A stretch of 64,000 nt of DNA from Streptomyces sp. CB01580 (GCF_001905795.1 NZ_LIXJ01000001.1:496001-560000); one strand, 5' to 3'; positions 43,201 through 52,318 are shown, counted from the stretch's first letter. Numbers and translations: made by a program. The notes: a model not told the origin generated them from the letters alone.

Positions 43201-43906
43201 GGTGCGCCGGCTGGAGGCGGCGATGGTGACCGGGCGCTCCTGGACGGCCCAGGAGTTCGTGGAACTTTTCGTCGCCCATCCGCTGCTCTGGCACCTGGTG
43301 CGCCGACTCGTGTGGCTGAGCGAGGCGGACGACGGTGCGTCCACCGCGTTCCGGGTCGCGGAGGACCGCACGTTCGCCGACGTGGAGGACGAGGTCTTCG
43401 AACTGGCCGAGGACGCGGCGGTGCGGCTGGCTCACCCGGTCCGGCTGGGCGGCGAGCTGGCCGCCTGGTCCGAGCTGTTCGCCGACTACGAGATCCTCCA
43501 GCCGTTCCCGCAGCTCGGCCGCGCCGTGCTCGCGCTGTCCGACGAGGAGCGCGAGGGCTATCGGCTCACCCGCTTCGAGGGCCTGAAGGTGCCGACCGGA
43601 AAGGTCCTCGGACTGGAGCGGCGCGGCTGGGAGCGGGGCGTGCCGCAGGATGCCGGGGTGGAACGCTGGATCTCCAAGCGGCTGGGCGACGACCGCTACC
43701 TGGTGATCGCTCTCGACACCGGCATCGCGGTCGGGGTGGTCGACATGTTCCCCGACCAGACCCTCGAAACGGTGTGGCTCGACACCCGCCCCCAGGACCA
43801 CTGGTCCAGGCACGAGCACCCGCTCCGCTTCTCCGGGCTGGACCCAGTGACCGTGTCGGAACTCCTCGCCGACCTGACCGAACTCACCGAGGGCGCCGCG
43901 TCATGA
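40283..43906 (+). CDS. WGR- and DUF4132-domain protein (YehI/MolR-like)
   Basis: A 1207-residue protein. GTG 40283 follows GAAAGGGGGG. Residues 1-68 are a WGR domain (RRWEYVEGTASKFWETG, then VTVRHGRCGSTGRTQTKEY), a nucleic-acid-binding module also found in PARPs. A long helical HEAT-like body fills most of the protein, and the C-terminal about 200 residues match DUF4132 (LKKDVRTIASDQVRRLEAAM, WLSEADDGASTAFRVAEDRTF, FPQLGRAVLAL). The same architecture occurs in E. coli YehI/MolR. It is the first gene of a five-gene operon and overlaps the ATPase gene by 4 bp. The role is unknown; the WGR domain hints at DNA or RNA sensing. Confidence 0.9.
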   Translation: MRRWEYVEGTASKFWETGAEGSVVTVRHGRCGSTGRTQTKEYASAEAAAEQVRKSIAEKEKKGYREVAASDVPAASAAGGAPAVPDTPPAEGPPALPDEDTFTLPAKWKSILLPRRGGSPRVPGGLPSGAFEEIDTAVAEQASWIQRFVDSSDSDRGLADRLRAHVSGDPTPAGAALLTSIVPLPLPDSAWAHLWTERYGLPFAACAAAEMLSVEATWQQAGGSRTMPKLQVLTRPHHTYWMRNRRPVTDRVRALLAAADEETYRAAVAALAERRTDVIRKVSVSYLVPSETDWVDELCADPRVLDEHDDSLLTMMFASLYSGDQVTGFTHRPPLAYNAALVATLAEGIGTAVAPLLADQLKGGVYYADAVKAAAEALAEIPTDEAFLALLAHADLKHVRPALFEAMRRCPVRAVRLLAAESRHASGAAADRTRQLIRGHLATCREAVSLALGGLDAEVVEVVEPLLNPVGLVPDAPADALPEVLTTPPWSRPRTKAKALVVTGLTTESAPSVEWLPGERDAWAATTSWYTTERTGGRRAGWDVNDPAVHHDLRGDHLSSAWLYVHGPEELVAPYLATWDPTDLWDAEDTFKPIAARFGLAALPLLLRAAPRQPASLAPVLLPFVDVGVARQMADWAVRLKSVAATARSWFARHGAAAAPLLVPDAVGKAGPARRAAEQALTLISSLHGDEAVREAARGYGPEALAAVEGLLAADPLERALPARMPELPAWAEPALLPQILVRSGGALPRPSVRHALTTLALSKSGDVYPSVGRLVETAEPATLAAFAWALFEQWQLANMPAKESWVLHALGLLGDDETVRRLTPVIRTWPGEGAHHRAVEGLDVLATIGSDVALLHLHAIAQRVKFKGLKARAQEKIAEVAAGLGLTGEQLSDRLVPDLGLDEDGSTVVDYGSRTFTVGFDEQLRPYVLDGDGKRRKDLPKPGARDDAELAPAERKRFMALKKDVRTIASDQVRRLEAAMVTGRSWTAQEFVELFVAHPLLWHLVRRLVWLSEADDGASTAFRVAEDRTFADVEDEVFELAEDAAVRLAHPVRLGGELAAWSELFADYEILQPFPQLGRAVLALSDEEREGYRLTRFEGLKVPTGKVLGLERRGWERGVPQDAGVERWISKRLGDDRYLVIALDTGIAVGVVDMFPDQTLETVWLDTRPQDHWSRHEHPLRFSGLDPVTVSELLADLTELTEGAAS

Positions 43907-45042
43907 CCGTACGGAACGGACAGCGGCCCGGCGGGGCGGCTGAGGATGCGGCCGGGCGGGTGCAGCGGCCCCCGGCCGAGGTGCGGTACGCGGACGAGCT
44001 CGCCGCGCTGCGGGCGAAGGACCGCGATCCCCGGCCACCCGGCTGGAAGTTGAGCCTGCGCGCGGCGCGCCGATTCGTCGTCGGCGACGCGGACGCGGGC
44101 ATCAGCCGGAAATTCGTCGGCAATCCCTCGCTCGTGGACCGCGCGCTGGTGACGCTGGCGACGAGTCGCGGCCTGATGCTGGTCGGGGAGCCGGGCACGG
44201 CCAAGTCCCTGCTCTCCGAGCTGATCGCGGCCGCGGTCAGCGGGGACTCCACGCTGACGGTGCAGGGCGGCGCGGCCACCACGGAGGACCAGATCAAGTA
44301 CGGCTGGAACTACGCGCTGCTGGTCGCCGAGGGGCCCTCCACGCGGTCGCTGGTGCCCGCTCCGATGCTGCGCGGCATGGCCGAGGGCAGGCTGGTGCGG
44401 TTCGAGGAGATCACGCGCTGTCCGCTGGAGGTGCAGGACTCGTTGTTGTCGCTGCTGTCCGAACGGGTGGTGGCGATCCCCGAACTGGCGGGTCCGGACG
44501 GCATGGTCTTCGCCCGGCAGGGGTTCAATGTCATCGCGACCGCCAACACCCGGGACCGCGGCGTCAACGAGATGAGTGCCGCGCTCAAGCGGCGGTTCAA
44601 CTTCGAGACGGTGTTCCCGATTCCCGACCTGGACACCGAACTGGCGCTCGTCGAGGCGGAGGTGACGACTCTGCTGCGGCGGTCGGGGGTGGAACCGCCG
44701 CCGGACCACGACGTGCTGAAGGTCCTGGTCGCCACGTTCCGGGAGCTGCGGAACGGGGCCGGTGGGCAGGGCGGGCCCGGTGCGGGCGCGGACCGCCCCT
44801 CGGCGGTGATGAGCACGGCGGAGGCCGTGTCGGTCGCCCACGCCGTGGGGGTGCGCGGCTGGTTCCTGCGCGGCGAGCCGGGCAGTGCCGCCGATGTGGT
44901 GGCGTGCCTGGCGGGGACGGCGGCCAAGGACAGCCCGGAGGATCTGGCCCGGCTGCGCCGCTACCTGGAGCAGCAGGTGCCTCGCCGGCGCGGCCCGGCG
45001 TGGCAGGCCCTGTACGACGCGCGTCATCTGCTGGCCGACTGA
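43903..45042 (+). CDS. MoxR-type AAA+ ATPase (YehL-like)
   Basis: A 379-residue AAA+ ATPase. ATG 43903 is inside the preceding stop (ATGA). Walker A is GEPGTAKS at about residue 96. The Walker B region is LVRFEEITRCPLEVQDSLLSL, sensor I is NVIATANTRDRGVNEMS, and the arginine finger region follows in ALKRRFNFETVFPIPD. This is the MoxR/YehL clade, whose members act as chaperone-like ATPases together with VWA proteins, one of which is encoded two genes downstream. It ends with TGATG, overlapping the DUF5682 start by 1 bp. Confidence 0.92.
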   Translation: MTVRNGQRPGGAAEDAAGRVQRPPAEVRYADELAALRAKDRDPRPPGWKLSLRAARRFVVGDADAGISRKFVGNPSLVDRALVTLATSRGLMLVGEPGTAKSLLSELIAAAVSGDSTLTVQGGAATTEDQIKYGWNYALLVAEGPSTRSLVPAPMLRGMAEGRLVRFEEITRCPLEVQDSLLSLLSERVVAIPELAGPDGMVFARQGFNVIATANTRDRGVNEMSAALKRRFNFETVFPIPDLDTELALVEAEVTTLLRRSGVEPPPDHDVLKVLVATFRELRNGAGGQGGPGAGADRPSAVMSTAEAVSVAHAVGVRGWFLRGEPGSAADVVACLAGTAAKDSPEDLARLRRYLEQQVPRRRGPAWQALYDARHLLAD

Positions 45043-47444
45043 TGTCCGCGGTGTTCCTGGGGGTGCGGCACCACTCCCCCGCCTGCGCCCGGCTCGTGGG
45101 GCGGACCATCGACGAGCTCCGCCCCGCCCATGTGCTCGTCGAGGGTCCCGCGGAGATGAACGGGCGGCTGGACGAACTGCTGCTCGGGCACGAGTTGCCG
45201 GTCGCGGTGTTCAGCCACTACCGGGACGAGGACCGGGCGGCCACGTCCTGGGCCCCGCTCTGCGACTATTCGCCGGAATGGGTCGCGCTGCGGGCGGGAC
45301 GGGCGGCCGGTGCGGAGGTCCGCTTCATCGACCTTCCGGCCTGGCATCCGTCGTTCGCCGAGCGCACCAACCGCTACGCCGACGCCGAGGCACGGTACGC
45401 GGAGGCGACGGACCGGTTGTGCCGGCACTTCGCGGTGGACTCGCCGGACGCCCTGTGGGACCGGCTGTTCGAGGTCGAACCGGACGACGGTCTCGCGGAA
45501 CGGCTCGACGCGTACTTCGCCCTGGTGCGCGGTGACGCGGAGGCCGACGCGGGCGACCGGTCGCGCGAGTCGTACATGACGGCGTGGGTGCGGGCGGCGG
45601 TCGCCGCGGCCGGGGACCGGCCGGTGCTGGTGGTGACCGGCGGTTTCCACCGGCCCGCGCTCCGGGCGCTCACCGGGACCGGGCGGCCCCACGACAGCGG
45701 CGGAGGCACCGGCGACGGCGTGTGCGAGCACGGTACGGAGAGCTGGGAGCACGACTCCGACGGGTGGCCGCGGGTGCCCGCCCCGCCGGACGGGGCCCTG
45801 GCCGGGAGCTTCCTCGTGCCGTATTCCTTCCGGCAACTGGACGCCTTCGCCGGGTACCAGTCGGGGATGCCGTCACCCGGCTACTACCAGCAGGTGTGGG
45901 AGTCGGGCCCCGAGGCCGCTGCGGAGGGGTTGCTGCGCGTGGTCGTCGAGCGGCTGCGGGCGCGCAGGGTCCCGGTGTCCACCTCCGATCTGATCGCCGC
46001 GCGGAGTCTGGCGCAGGGGCTCACCACGCTGCGCGGCCACCCCCGTCCCGCCAGGATCGACGTGCTGGACGGTCTCGCGGGCGCCCTGATCACGGACGAT
46101 CTGGACCGGCCGCTCCCGTGGACGAGCCGGGGCCCGCTGGGCGCGGGGGCGCACCCCGTGGTCGTCGAGATGGTGTCGGCGTGCGGTGGCGACCGCATCG
46201 GCAGGCTGCACCCCGGCACCCCCGCGCCGCCCCTGGTCCACGACGTGGCGACGCGGCTGGCGGCGCTGTCGCTCGACGGCGGGCCCGGGACGTCGTACCG
46301 GCTCGATCTCACGGACGCCACCGATCTGGAACGCAGCCGACTGTTGCACCGGCTGCGGGTGCTGGGGATCCCGGGGCACGGGCGGGTCTCCGGTCCCGAG
46401 CACGGGATCGACCCGGTGTTCACGGAACGCTGGGAGTCGCGGTCCGTCGCCGGGCGCGAGGCCGCGCTGGTGGAGGCGGGTGCGTACGGGGCGACGCCGG
46501 CGGAGGCCGCGGCGGTGGCGCTCGCCGAGCGGACCCGTGGCGCCGCGTCCGGGGCGGACGATCTGGCCCGGGCGCTGTTCGATGCCGTGCTCTGCGGAAT
46601 GGACGGCTTCTCGGCGCGGATTCTCGGTGAACTCTCCTCCCATGTGGGTGAGTTGAGGGACGCGGGTGCGCTCGGAGAGATCCTCTCCACGGCGCTGGGG
46701 CTGTGGCGGCACGACCGGGTGTTCGGGGTGGCGCGGGGGCCGCTGCTCGCCGGGATCGTCGACCGGGCGACGGAGCGCCTGGTGTGGCTCCTCGAAGGGG
46801 CACGCGGCGGACCGGGGGTGGATTTCCCGCGGCTGCGCGCCGTGGCGGCCGTCCGGGACGCGGTGCGGCACGCGGATCGGCTGCTCTCGGTCCGCCCGGA
46901 GGCGGTGGTCTCGGTGGCGTGGCGGATCAGTGGCGATCCGCAGGCGCCGTTCGATCTGCGCGGGGCCGCGTTCGGCCTGCACCGGGCCCTGGCACCGGTC
47001 CCGGACGCGTCGGGGGATCCTGCCGAGGCGGTGCGTGCGGTGGCGGGAGCGGGCACGGACGCCCTCGGCGACTGGCTGGCCGGGCTGTTCGCACTCGCCC
47101 GGGACGAGATGACGGAGCCTGCGGGGACGACGGTTCCAACGGACGGTCCGGAGACCGGTCGAGACGCGGAGTCCCTGCTCGACGTGCTGGACGGGCTGGT
47201 CTGCGCGTTGCCCGAGGACGCATTCCTGGCGGGGCTGCCCGCGCTGCGTCAGGCGTTCACGTTCTTCCCGCCCCGCGAACGCGAGCGGATCGCCGCTCGC
47301 CTGCTGGAACGGCGCGGCGTGCGCGGTTCGTCGCGCTCCCTGCTGCGGACCACCGAGGACCCGCTGCTGATAGCCCGGGCCCGCGCCCTGGAGGAGTCCG
47401 TTTCCCGGCTGCTGGCCCGTTACGACCTGGGAGCCACCCCATGA
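45042..47444 (+). CDS. DUF5682 protein (YehM-like)
   Basis: An 800-residue protein. ATG 45042 overlaps the previous stop. The N-terminus (FLGVRHHSPACARLVGRTID, VLVEGPAEMNG, PVAVFSHYRD, FIDLPAWH) is conserved in the DUF5682/YehM family. Its His and acidic residues resemble the TraB/erythromycin-esterase-like fold, suggesting but not proving an enzymatic core. VLVVTGGFHRPAL adds another conserved His block. The rest is helical. It overlaps the VWA gene by 4 bp. The length and order match the third gene of the E. coli yeh cluster. Confidence 0.87.
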   Translation: MSAVFLGVRHHSPACARLVGRTIDELRPAHVLVEGPAEMNGRLDELLLGHELPVAVFSHYRDEDRAATSWAPLCDYSPEWVALRAGRAAGAEVRFIDLPAWHPSFAERTNRYADAEARYAEATDRLCRHFAVDSPDALWDRLFEVEPDDGLAERLDAYFALVRGDAEADAGDRSRESYMTAWVRAAVAAAGDRPVLVVTGGFHRPALRALTGTGRPHDSGGGTGDGVCEHGTESWEHDSDGWPRVPAPPDGALAGSFLVPYSFRQLDAFAGYQSGMPSPGYYQQVWESGPEAAAEGLLRVVVERLRARRVPVSTSDLIAARSLAQGLTTLRGHPRPARIDVLDGLAGALITDDLDRPLPWTSRGPLGAGAHPVVVEMVSACGGDRIGRLHPGTPAPPLVHDVATRLAALSLDGGPGTSYRLDLTDATDLERSRLLHRLRVLGIPGHGRVSGPEHGIDPVFTERWESRSVAGREAALVEAGAYGATPAEAAAVALAERTRGAASGADDLARALFDAVLCGMDGFSARILGELSSHVGELRDAGALGEILSTALGLWRHDRVFGVARGPLLAGIVDRATERLVWLLEGARGGPGVDFPRLRAVAAVRDAVRHADRLLSVRPEAVVSVAWRISGDPQAPFDLRGAAFGLHRALAPVPDASGDPAEAVRAVAGAGTDALGDWLAGLFALARDEMTEPAGTTVPTDGPETGRDAESLLDVLDGLVCALPEDAFLAGLPALRQAFTFFPPRERERIAARLLERRGVRGSSRSLLRTTEDPLLIARARALEESVSRLLARYDLGATP

Positions 47445-48772
47445 CCACACCCGAACGCACTCCCGACCCGGCACCCACGGTCGAAGCGGTCGTCGGCACG
47501 ACGACACCCACGCCCACGGCCGGACGCACGCCCACGGCCGGAGCGAACCCCGAGGCGGCACCCCGGCCCGAAACCGGCCCCACTGCCGCGCCCGGCCCCG
47601 ACGAGGGGTCCCGGCGCGGGGACGCCGCCTCCGGCACGGCATCCGACGCGGGCCTGGAGCGCTGGCGGCTGCTGCTCGGCTCCGCGGCCGAACACCACAC
47701 CGGCCCACTGAGTCCCGGTGGCGCCGGCCGTGACGCCGCGCTCGACTGGCTCTACGGCCGCGACCCCGACCTCGCCCGACGCGGTGTGCGCCGTTCCGGC
47801 ACCACCTCCCGCACCGGGGGCAACGGCCCCTCGGCCCTGACCACGGCCGACTGGCTCGACGACATCCACCGGCTGTTCCCGAAGGAGACCGTCGAACGCC
47901 TGGAGCGGGACGCCGTCGAGCGGTACGACATCCAGGAGATCGTCACCGACCCCGCCGTACTGGAACGGGTCGAGCCGAGCCCGACGCTGCTGCGGGCCGT
48001 GCTGCGGACCAAGCATCTGATGAACCCGGAGGTGCTGCGGCTGGCCCGGCGCATCGTCGAGTCGGTGGTGCGGCAGCTGCTGGCCAGGCTCCGGCCGGAG
48101 GTCCGCCGGGCGTTCCACGGCACCCGTTCCCGCACCCCCAGCCGGGTGCCGCTGGCGCGGGACTTCGACTTCCGGCGGACGGTGCGGGCCAACCTCGCCC
48201 ACTACCAGCCGGCCGAGCGCCGCCTGCTCATCGAGCGTGCCCACTTCCACTCCCGCACCCGGCGCCACATGACGCGGTGGCAGCTGATCCTGCTGGTCGA
48301 CCAGTCGGGCTCGATGGCCGGTTCGGTGATCCACTCGGCGGTGACCGCGGCGTGCCTGTGGGGCCTGCCCGGACTCAAGACGCACCTGGTCGCCTTCGAC
48401 ACACAGGTGGTGGACCTGACCGCCGACGTGAGCGACCCGGTGGAACTGCTGATGCGGGTGCAGCTCGGCGGCGGTACCGACATCGCGCGTGCCGTCCGCT
48501 ACGCCGCGGGGCTGGTGGAGAATCCCCGGCGCACCATCGTCGCGCTGGTCACCGACTTCTACGAGGGCGGCGACGCCTACCAGTTGGTGCGTTCCGTACG
48601 GTCACTGGTGGAGCAGGGCACCACCGTCCTGGGGCTGGCCGCGCTCGACGAGGACGCCGAGCCCGACTACGACCGGGGGACGGCCGCGCGGCTCGCCGAG
48701 GCCGGGGCGCACGTGGGGGCGATGACGCCCGGCCACCTCGCGGAGTTCGTCGCCGAGAGGCTGGGCAGATGA
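47441..48772 (+). CDS. VWA-domain protein (YehP-like)
   Basis: A 443-residue protein. ATG 47441 sits in an ATGA overlap. The N-terminal 90 residues are disordered (Thr/Pro/Ala-rich, TPTPTAGRTPTAG). A helical middle part follows, and then a von Willebrand factor A domain from about residue 280 with the MIDAS motif DQSGSMAGS, the later conserved Thr (GGGTDIA) and Asp (VTDFYEGGD). Proteins of this kind bind metal-dependent partners and work with MoxR ATPases, here the gene at 43903. It is the fourth gene of the operon. Confidence 0.92.
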   Translation: MTTPERTPDPAPTVEAVVGTTTPTPTAGRTPTAGANPEAAPRPETGPTAAPGPDEGSRRGDAASGTASDAGLERWRLLLGSAAEHHTGPLSPGGAGRDAALDWLYGRDPDLARRGVRRSGTTSRTGGNGPSALTTADWLDDIHRLFPKETVERLERDAVERYDIQEIVTDPAVLERVEPSPTLLRAVLRTKHLMNPEVLRLARRIVESVVRQLLARLRPEVRRAFHGTRSRTPSRVPLARDFDFRRTVRANLAHYQPAERRLLIERAHFHSRTRRHMTRWQLILLVDQSGSMAGSVIHSAVTAACLWGLPGLKTHLVAFDTQVVDLTADVSDPVELLMRVQLGGGTDIARAVRYAAGLVENPRRTIVALVTDFYEGGDAYQLVRSVRSLVEQGTTVLGLAALDEDAEPDYDRGTAARLAEAGAHVGAMTPGHLAEFVAERLGR

Positions 48773-50787
48773 GCGAATCGACCCGTGACACGACGGCCGC
48801 ACGCCCCGACCTGCTCGCCCTCACCCCCGACACGCTCGCGCAGCTCGCCAACCGCGGCCTGGTCAAGCGGGCCACGAAGGAGCTCGACACCGGCACGGCA
48901 CCGGCCCTCACGACCGACCCGGACACCACGCTGCGGGCCCGCTTCCCGGACGGCACCACCGCCGCCCTACCGCCCGGCACCGGTCTGGAGAACGGCACGT
49001 GCAGCTGTGCCGCGCCCGGGGTGTGCCGTCATCTCGTGGGCCTGGTGCTGGCGTACCAGCGCGAGGCCGCGTCCGGCGCGGACGGCACGGACCGTACGGA
49101 CGGTGGGAGCGCGGCCTCCGCCCCGGTCGCCGACTGGTCCCCGGGCGCCACCGACGACGAGGCTCTCGCGGCGGCGGCCGGCGCCCGCCCGCTCGCCGCG
49201 GCCCGTCGCTCCTTCGACCGCGGTTACGCCGCCGTGGTGCACCGCCCGTCCCCGGAGCACCCCGAGCCCCGGGTCGAACTTCCCACCTGCACGGTGCGTT
49301 TCCCGGTCCCCGGCGAGATCGCCTACGCGCTGACGGACGCGACCCCCGCACTGCGCGGTGAGGTGCTGGCCCTCGCGGTATGGGCGTTCCGGGCGGCCGA
49401 CGCGGCGCGGACCGGGGAACGGTCCGTGACCGTCCAGGTCGGTGGCGACCCCGCCGCCCCGCCGTCGGCCGGACCGGCGATGGACACGGCCGCCGAACTG
49501 GCCGACGAGTTGCTGATGGAGGGCGTGGCACATCTCGGACCGGTGCTCGGCGGGGCCCTGGCACGGGCCGGTGCCGATCTGGCGGCACTGTCGCTGCACT
49601 GGCCGGCCGGTGCGCTCGCCGATCTGGTGGACCAGCTCACCGCGTACGCCGACCGCGACGCGCACTACCGCCCGGAGTCGGTGGCCGCCCTGCTCACCGA
49701 GGTGCACGCCCGACGGCGGGCCGCCGCGCTGCCCGGTGTGCTGGGCACCCGCGAGGCCGGGGACACCCCGCTACGTCGGGTCCGGCTCGTCTCGCTCGGC
49801 TGCCGCGTCCACGGCACGCCCCAGGCCCTCGTCTCCGAGGTGTACTTCGCCCATCCCGGCGCGGGTGCCGTGCTGGTCCTGCGCAAGACGTGGACGGCCG
49901 CCGAGGGCAAGGAGCTCAGCGGTCATCTGCTCGCCGCCCGCCGTGTCCTCGCCACCGGGCTCGGCGCGCTGGCCACCGGGAGCCTGGTCAGCGAGAGCGT
50001 GCGACGCACGGCGAGCCGTGCGCTGACCGTCGGCCGCGGCAGGCTCGGCACCTCGACCGTGACACCGGTCGGCACGGCCTGGACGGAGCTCCCTGAGCCT
50101 CTGCTCGTACGGGATCTGTCCGCGCTCACGGCGGGCTGGGCGGGAAGACCGCCCCGGCTGATCCGTCCCCGGGTCGAGGCCGATTCGGTCCGTGTCATCG
50201 CGCTGTCGGCGGTGGAGAGCGTCGGCTACGACCCGGCCGAACAGCGTGTCGAAGCCGTCGTGCGCGATGTCTCGGGGACCTCGGCGCTGCTGACGTCCGC
50301 CTACCGGCCCGAATGCCCCGGGGCGCTGGACGCCCTGGCGGCGGCCCTGGAGGACGGCGCGACGCATGTGAGCGGTGCGGTGCACCGTACTGCCGAGGGC
50401 GTCACGATCGATCCGATCGCGGTGCTCACCCCGGCCGGGGTGATCGTGCCGGATCTCGCACCGGACGACGGCTCCACGGCACTGGCGGCGGCGCCCCGCT
50501 GCCCGTCCGATCCGCTGACGGCGGCGCTGGACGAGGCGTTGTCCGCGCTCTCGGCGGTCCCGCACAGCGGGCTGCGCCATCTGACGGTCCCGGCCCGCTC
50601 CCATATCGAGGGCGCCGCCACGACGCTGTCGCGCACCGGCCTGGTCCGCGCGGCGGCACTGGTGCGCGCCTTCATCGACGCGCTGGGCGGGGCGGAGACG
50701 GACGGGACGGGGCTCGGAGCCGCTGCCGACGCCTGGCTGGAGGCACAGCTCCATCTCCTGGTCGGAAGCGAACTCCTTGCATCCTGA
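48769..50787 (+). CDS. SWIM zinc-finger protein (YehQ-like)
   Basis: A 672-residue protein starting at ATG 48769 inside the VWA stop. The SWIM motif is CxC-x5-CxH at Cys78, Cys80, Cys86 and His88 (CSCAAPGVCRH). SWIM domains bind DNA or proteins and occur in transposases and in this conserved operon type. The remainder is helical and without recognised catalytic residues. It is the last gene of the operon; 81 bp follow before the convergent GH4 gene, with a 15-bp direct repeat at 50825-50839 and 50844-50858. Confidence 0.9.
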   Translation: MSESTRDTTAARPDLLALTPDTLAQLANRGLVKRATKELDTGTAPALTTDPDTTLRARFPDGTTAALPPGTGLENGTCSCAAPGVCRHLVGLVLAYQREAASGADGTDRTDGGSAASAPVADWSPGATDDEALAAAAGARPLAAARRSFDRGYAAVVHRPSPEHPEPRVELPTCTVRFPVPGEIAYALTDATPALRGEVLALAVWAFRAADAARTGERSVTVQVGGDPAAPPSAGPAMDTAAELADELLMEGVAHLGPVLGGALARAGADLAALSLHWPAGALADLVDQLTAYADRDAHYRPESVAALLTEVHARRRAAALPGVLGTREAGDTPLRRVRLVSLGCRVHGTPQALVSEVYFAHPGAGAVLVLRKTWTAAEGKELSGHLLAARRVLATGLGALATGSLVSESVRRTASRALTVGRGRLGTSTVTPVGTAWTELPEPLLVRDLSALTAGWAGRPPRLIRPRVEADSVRVIALSAVESVGYDPAEQRVEAVVRDVSGTSALLTSAYRPECPGALDALAAALEDGATHVSGAVHRTAEGVTIDPIAVLTPAGVIVPDLAPDDGSTALAAAPRCPSDPLTAALDEALSALSAVPHSGLRHLTVPARSHIEGAATTLSRTGLVRAAALVRAFIDALGGAETDGTGLGAAADAWLEAQLHLLVGSELLAS

Positions 50788-50867
50788 GAATGGCCGGGCC
50801 AGCGACCTGGTTCGAGGCACATTCCGACGCCGGAGGTCGATTTCGACGCCGGAGGCCGAAGAACGGG

Positions 50868-52214
50868 CTAAGGGCGGTCGAGGTAGCGGAGACCGGGGTG
50901 AACCTTCAGGTATCCGTCGACGAGTCGTTCGGCGACGGTCACCGAGTCGACCAGCGGGTGCAGCGCGAACGCCTTCACCGCGGCGGCGCGCGAGCCGCTG
51001 TCCGCCGCGTCGAGCACGGCGCGCTCGACGGCCTTGACCGCGGTGACCAGGCCGACGGCGTGGTACGGGAGGGGGTCGACCGCGACGGGGTGGGCTCCGC
51101 TCGCGTCGACCAGGCAGGGCACCTCGATGACGGCGTCCGCGTCGAGTACGGAGAGCGTCGTGCGGTTGCGGACGTTGAGGATGAGCGAGGTCCGTTCGTT
51201 GCGGGCGACGGCCCGCATGAGGGCCAGCGCCACCTTCTCGTACCCGCCGGAGTCCAGATCGCTCTCGTCGCGGTCACCCGCCCCGGCGGCCTCCCGGTTC
51301 TCCGACATGTACGTGGCCTCGCGTTCGGCGCGGGTGCGGTTCCATGCCGTCAGGGCGGAAGTGCCCGGATCCTTCGTACGGGCGTAGAAGCCCTCCTGCT
51401 GCTCGCGCAGGAAGGCGCCCCGGGTCTGCTCGGCGGCCTGGTAGGCGCGTACGGCTTCCCGGTTGAAGTAGTAGTAGTGCAGGTACTCATTGGGGACGGC
51501 GCCCAGCGACCGGATCCAGTCGGCGCCGAAGAGCCTCCCCTCCTCGAAGGAGCCGAGGAGTCCGGGATCCGCCAGCAGCCGGGGAAGTTCGTCGCGCCCG
51601 TCGACGCGCAGGCCGCGGACCCAGCCCAGGTGGTTGAGGCCGACGTAGTCGATCCAGGCCCGGTCGGGGTCGGCGCCCAGGATCCGGGCCAGACGTCGGC
51701 CGAGGCCCACCGGGGAGTCGCAGATGCCGATGACGCGGTCGCCCAGATGGCGGGCCATGGCCTCGGTGACCAGTCCGGCCGGGTTGGTGAAGTTGATGAC
51801 CCAGGCGTCCGGTGCGAGCCGTGCGATGCGTTGTGCGAGGTCGATGGCGACGGGAACGGTGCGCAGCCCGTACGCGATGCCGCCCGCGCCGACCGTCTCC
51901 TGTCCGAGGACGCCTTCGTCGAGGGCGACGCGTTCGTCGGCCGCCCGGCCCGCGAGTCCGCCGACGCGGATCGCGGAAAAGACGAAGTCCGTGCCCCGGA
52001 GGGCGTCGTCGAGCTCAGTGGTGGCGGTGACGACGGGGGCGTCGGGGACGTCCGCGGCCTGTTCGCGAAGGACCCGGGCGACGGCGGCGAGCCGGTCGGC
52101 GTCCGTGTCGTGGAGGGTGACCGCCGAGACGCGGCCCTCGGCGTGATCGGCGAGGAGCGCCCCGTAGACGAGTGGAACCCGGAAACCGCCGCCGCCCAGA
52201 ATTGTCAGCTTCAC
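50868..52214 (-). CDS. GH4-family glycosidase (6-phospho-beta-glucosidase-like)
   Basis: A 448-residue NAD- and metal-dependent glycosidase. GTG 52214 starts the Rossmann segment VKLTILGGGGFRVPLVYGAL directly; a longer frame upstream lacks homology. The family blocks are visible: INFTNPAG, the metal-binding CDSPVG, GLNHLGWVRG and a C-terminal helix set. GH4 enzymes open glycosides by an oxidation-elimination mechanism that needs NAD and a divalent metal, usually on phosphorylated disaccharides from a PTS or on unphosphorylated sugars. No PTS genes are nearby. It is convergent with the yeh-like operon. Confidence 0.92.
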   Translation of the reverse strand: MKLTILGGGGFRVPLVYGALLADHAEGRVSAVTLHDTDADRLAAVARVLREQAADVPDAPVVTATTELDDALRGTDFVFSAIRVGGLAGRAADERVALDEGVLGQETVGAGGIAYGLRTVPVAIDLAQRIARLAPDAWVINFTNPAGLVTEAMARHLGDRVIGICDSPVGLGRRLARILGADPDRAWIDYVGLNHLGWVRGLRVDGRDELPRLLADPGLLGSFEEGRLFGADWIRSLGAVPNEYLHYYYFNREAVRAYQAAEQTRGAFLREQQEGFYARTKDPGTSALTAWNRTRAEREATYMSENREAAGAGDRDESDLDSGGYEKVALALMRAVARNERTSLILNVRNRTTLSVLDADAVIEVPCLVDASGAHPVAVDPLPYHAVGLVTAVKAVERAVLDAADSGSRAAAVKAFALHPLVDSVTVAERLVDGYLKVHPGLRYLDRP

Positions 52215-52318
52215 GCTTCCGCATGGTACGGGGACGGGAGCGGGCCCGTGGCCGGGCCCGCTGCCCGGGGACGGCCGCGCCCCGTGTCCCCCGTCGGCCC
52301 TCCCGGGCACCCACATGG

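Noticed and set aside
40187..43819. A 1210-codon minus-strand frame.
   Set aside because: It is the shadow of the WGR/DUF4132 gene; its composition (many Arg, Gly, His and Gln) is typical of an antisense frame and it has no RBS or motif.
45873..47708. A long minus-strand frame opposite the DUF5682 gene.
   Set aside because: Antisense shadow. The plus-strand gene is fixed by overlaps with both neighbours.
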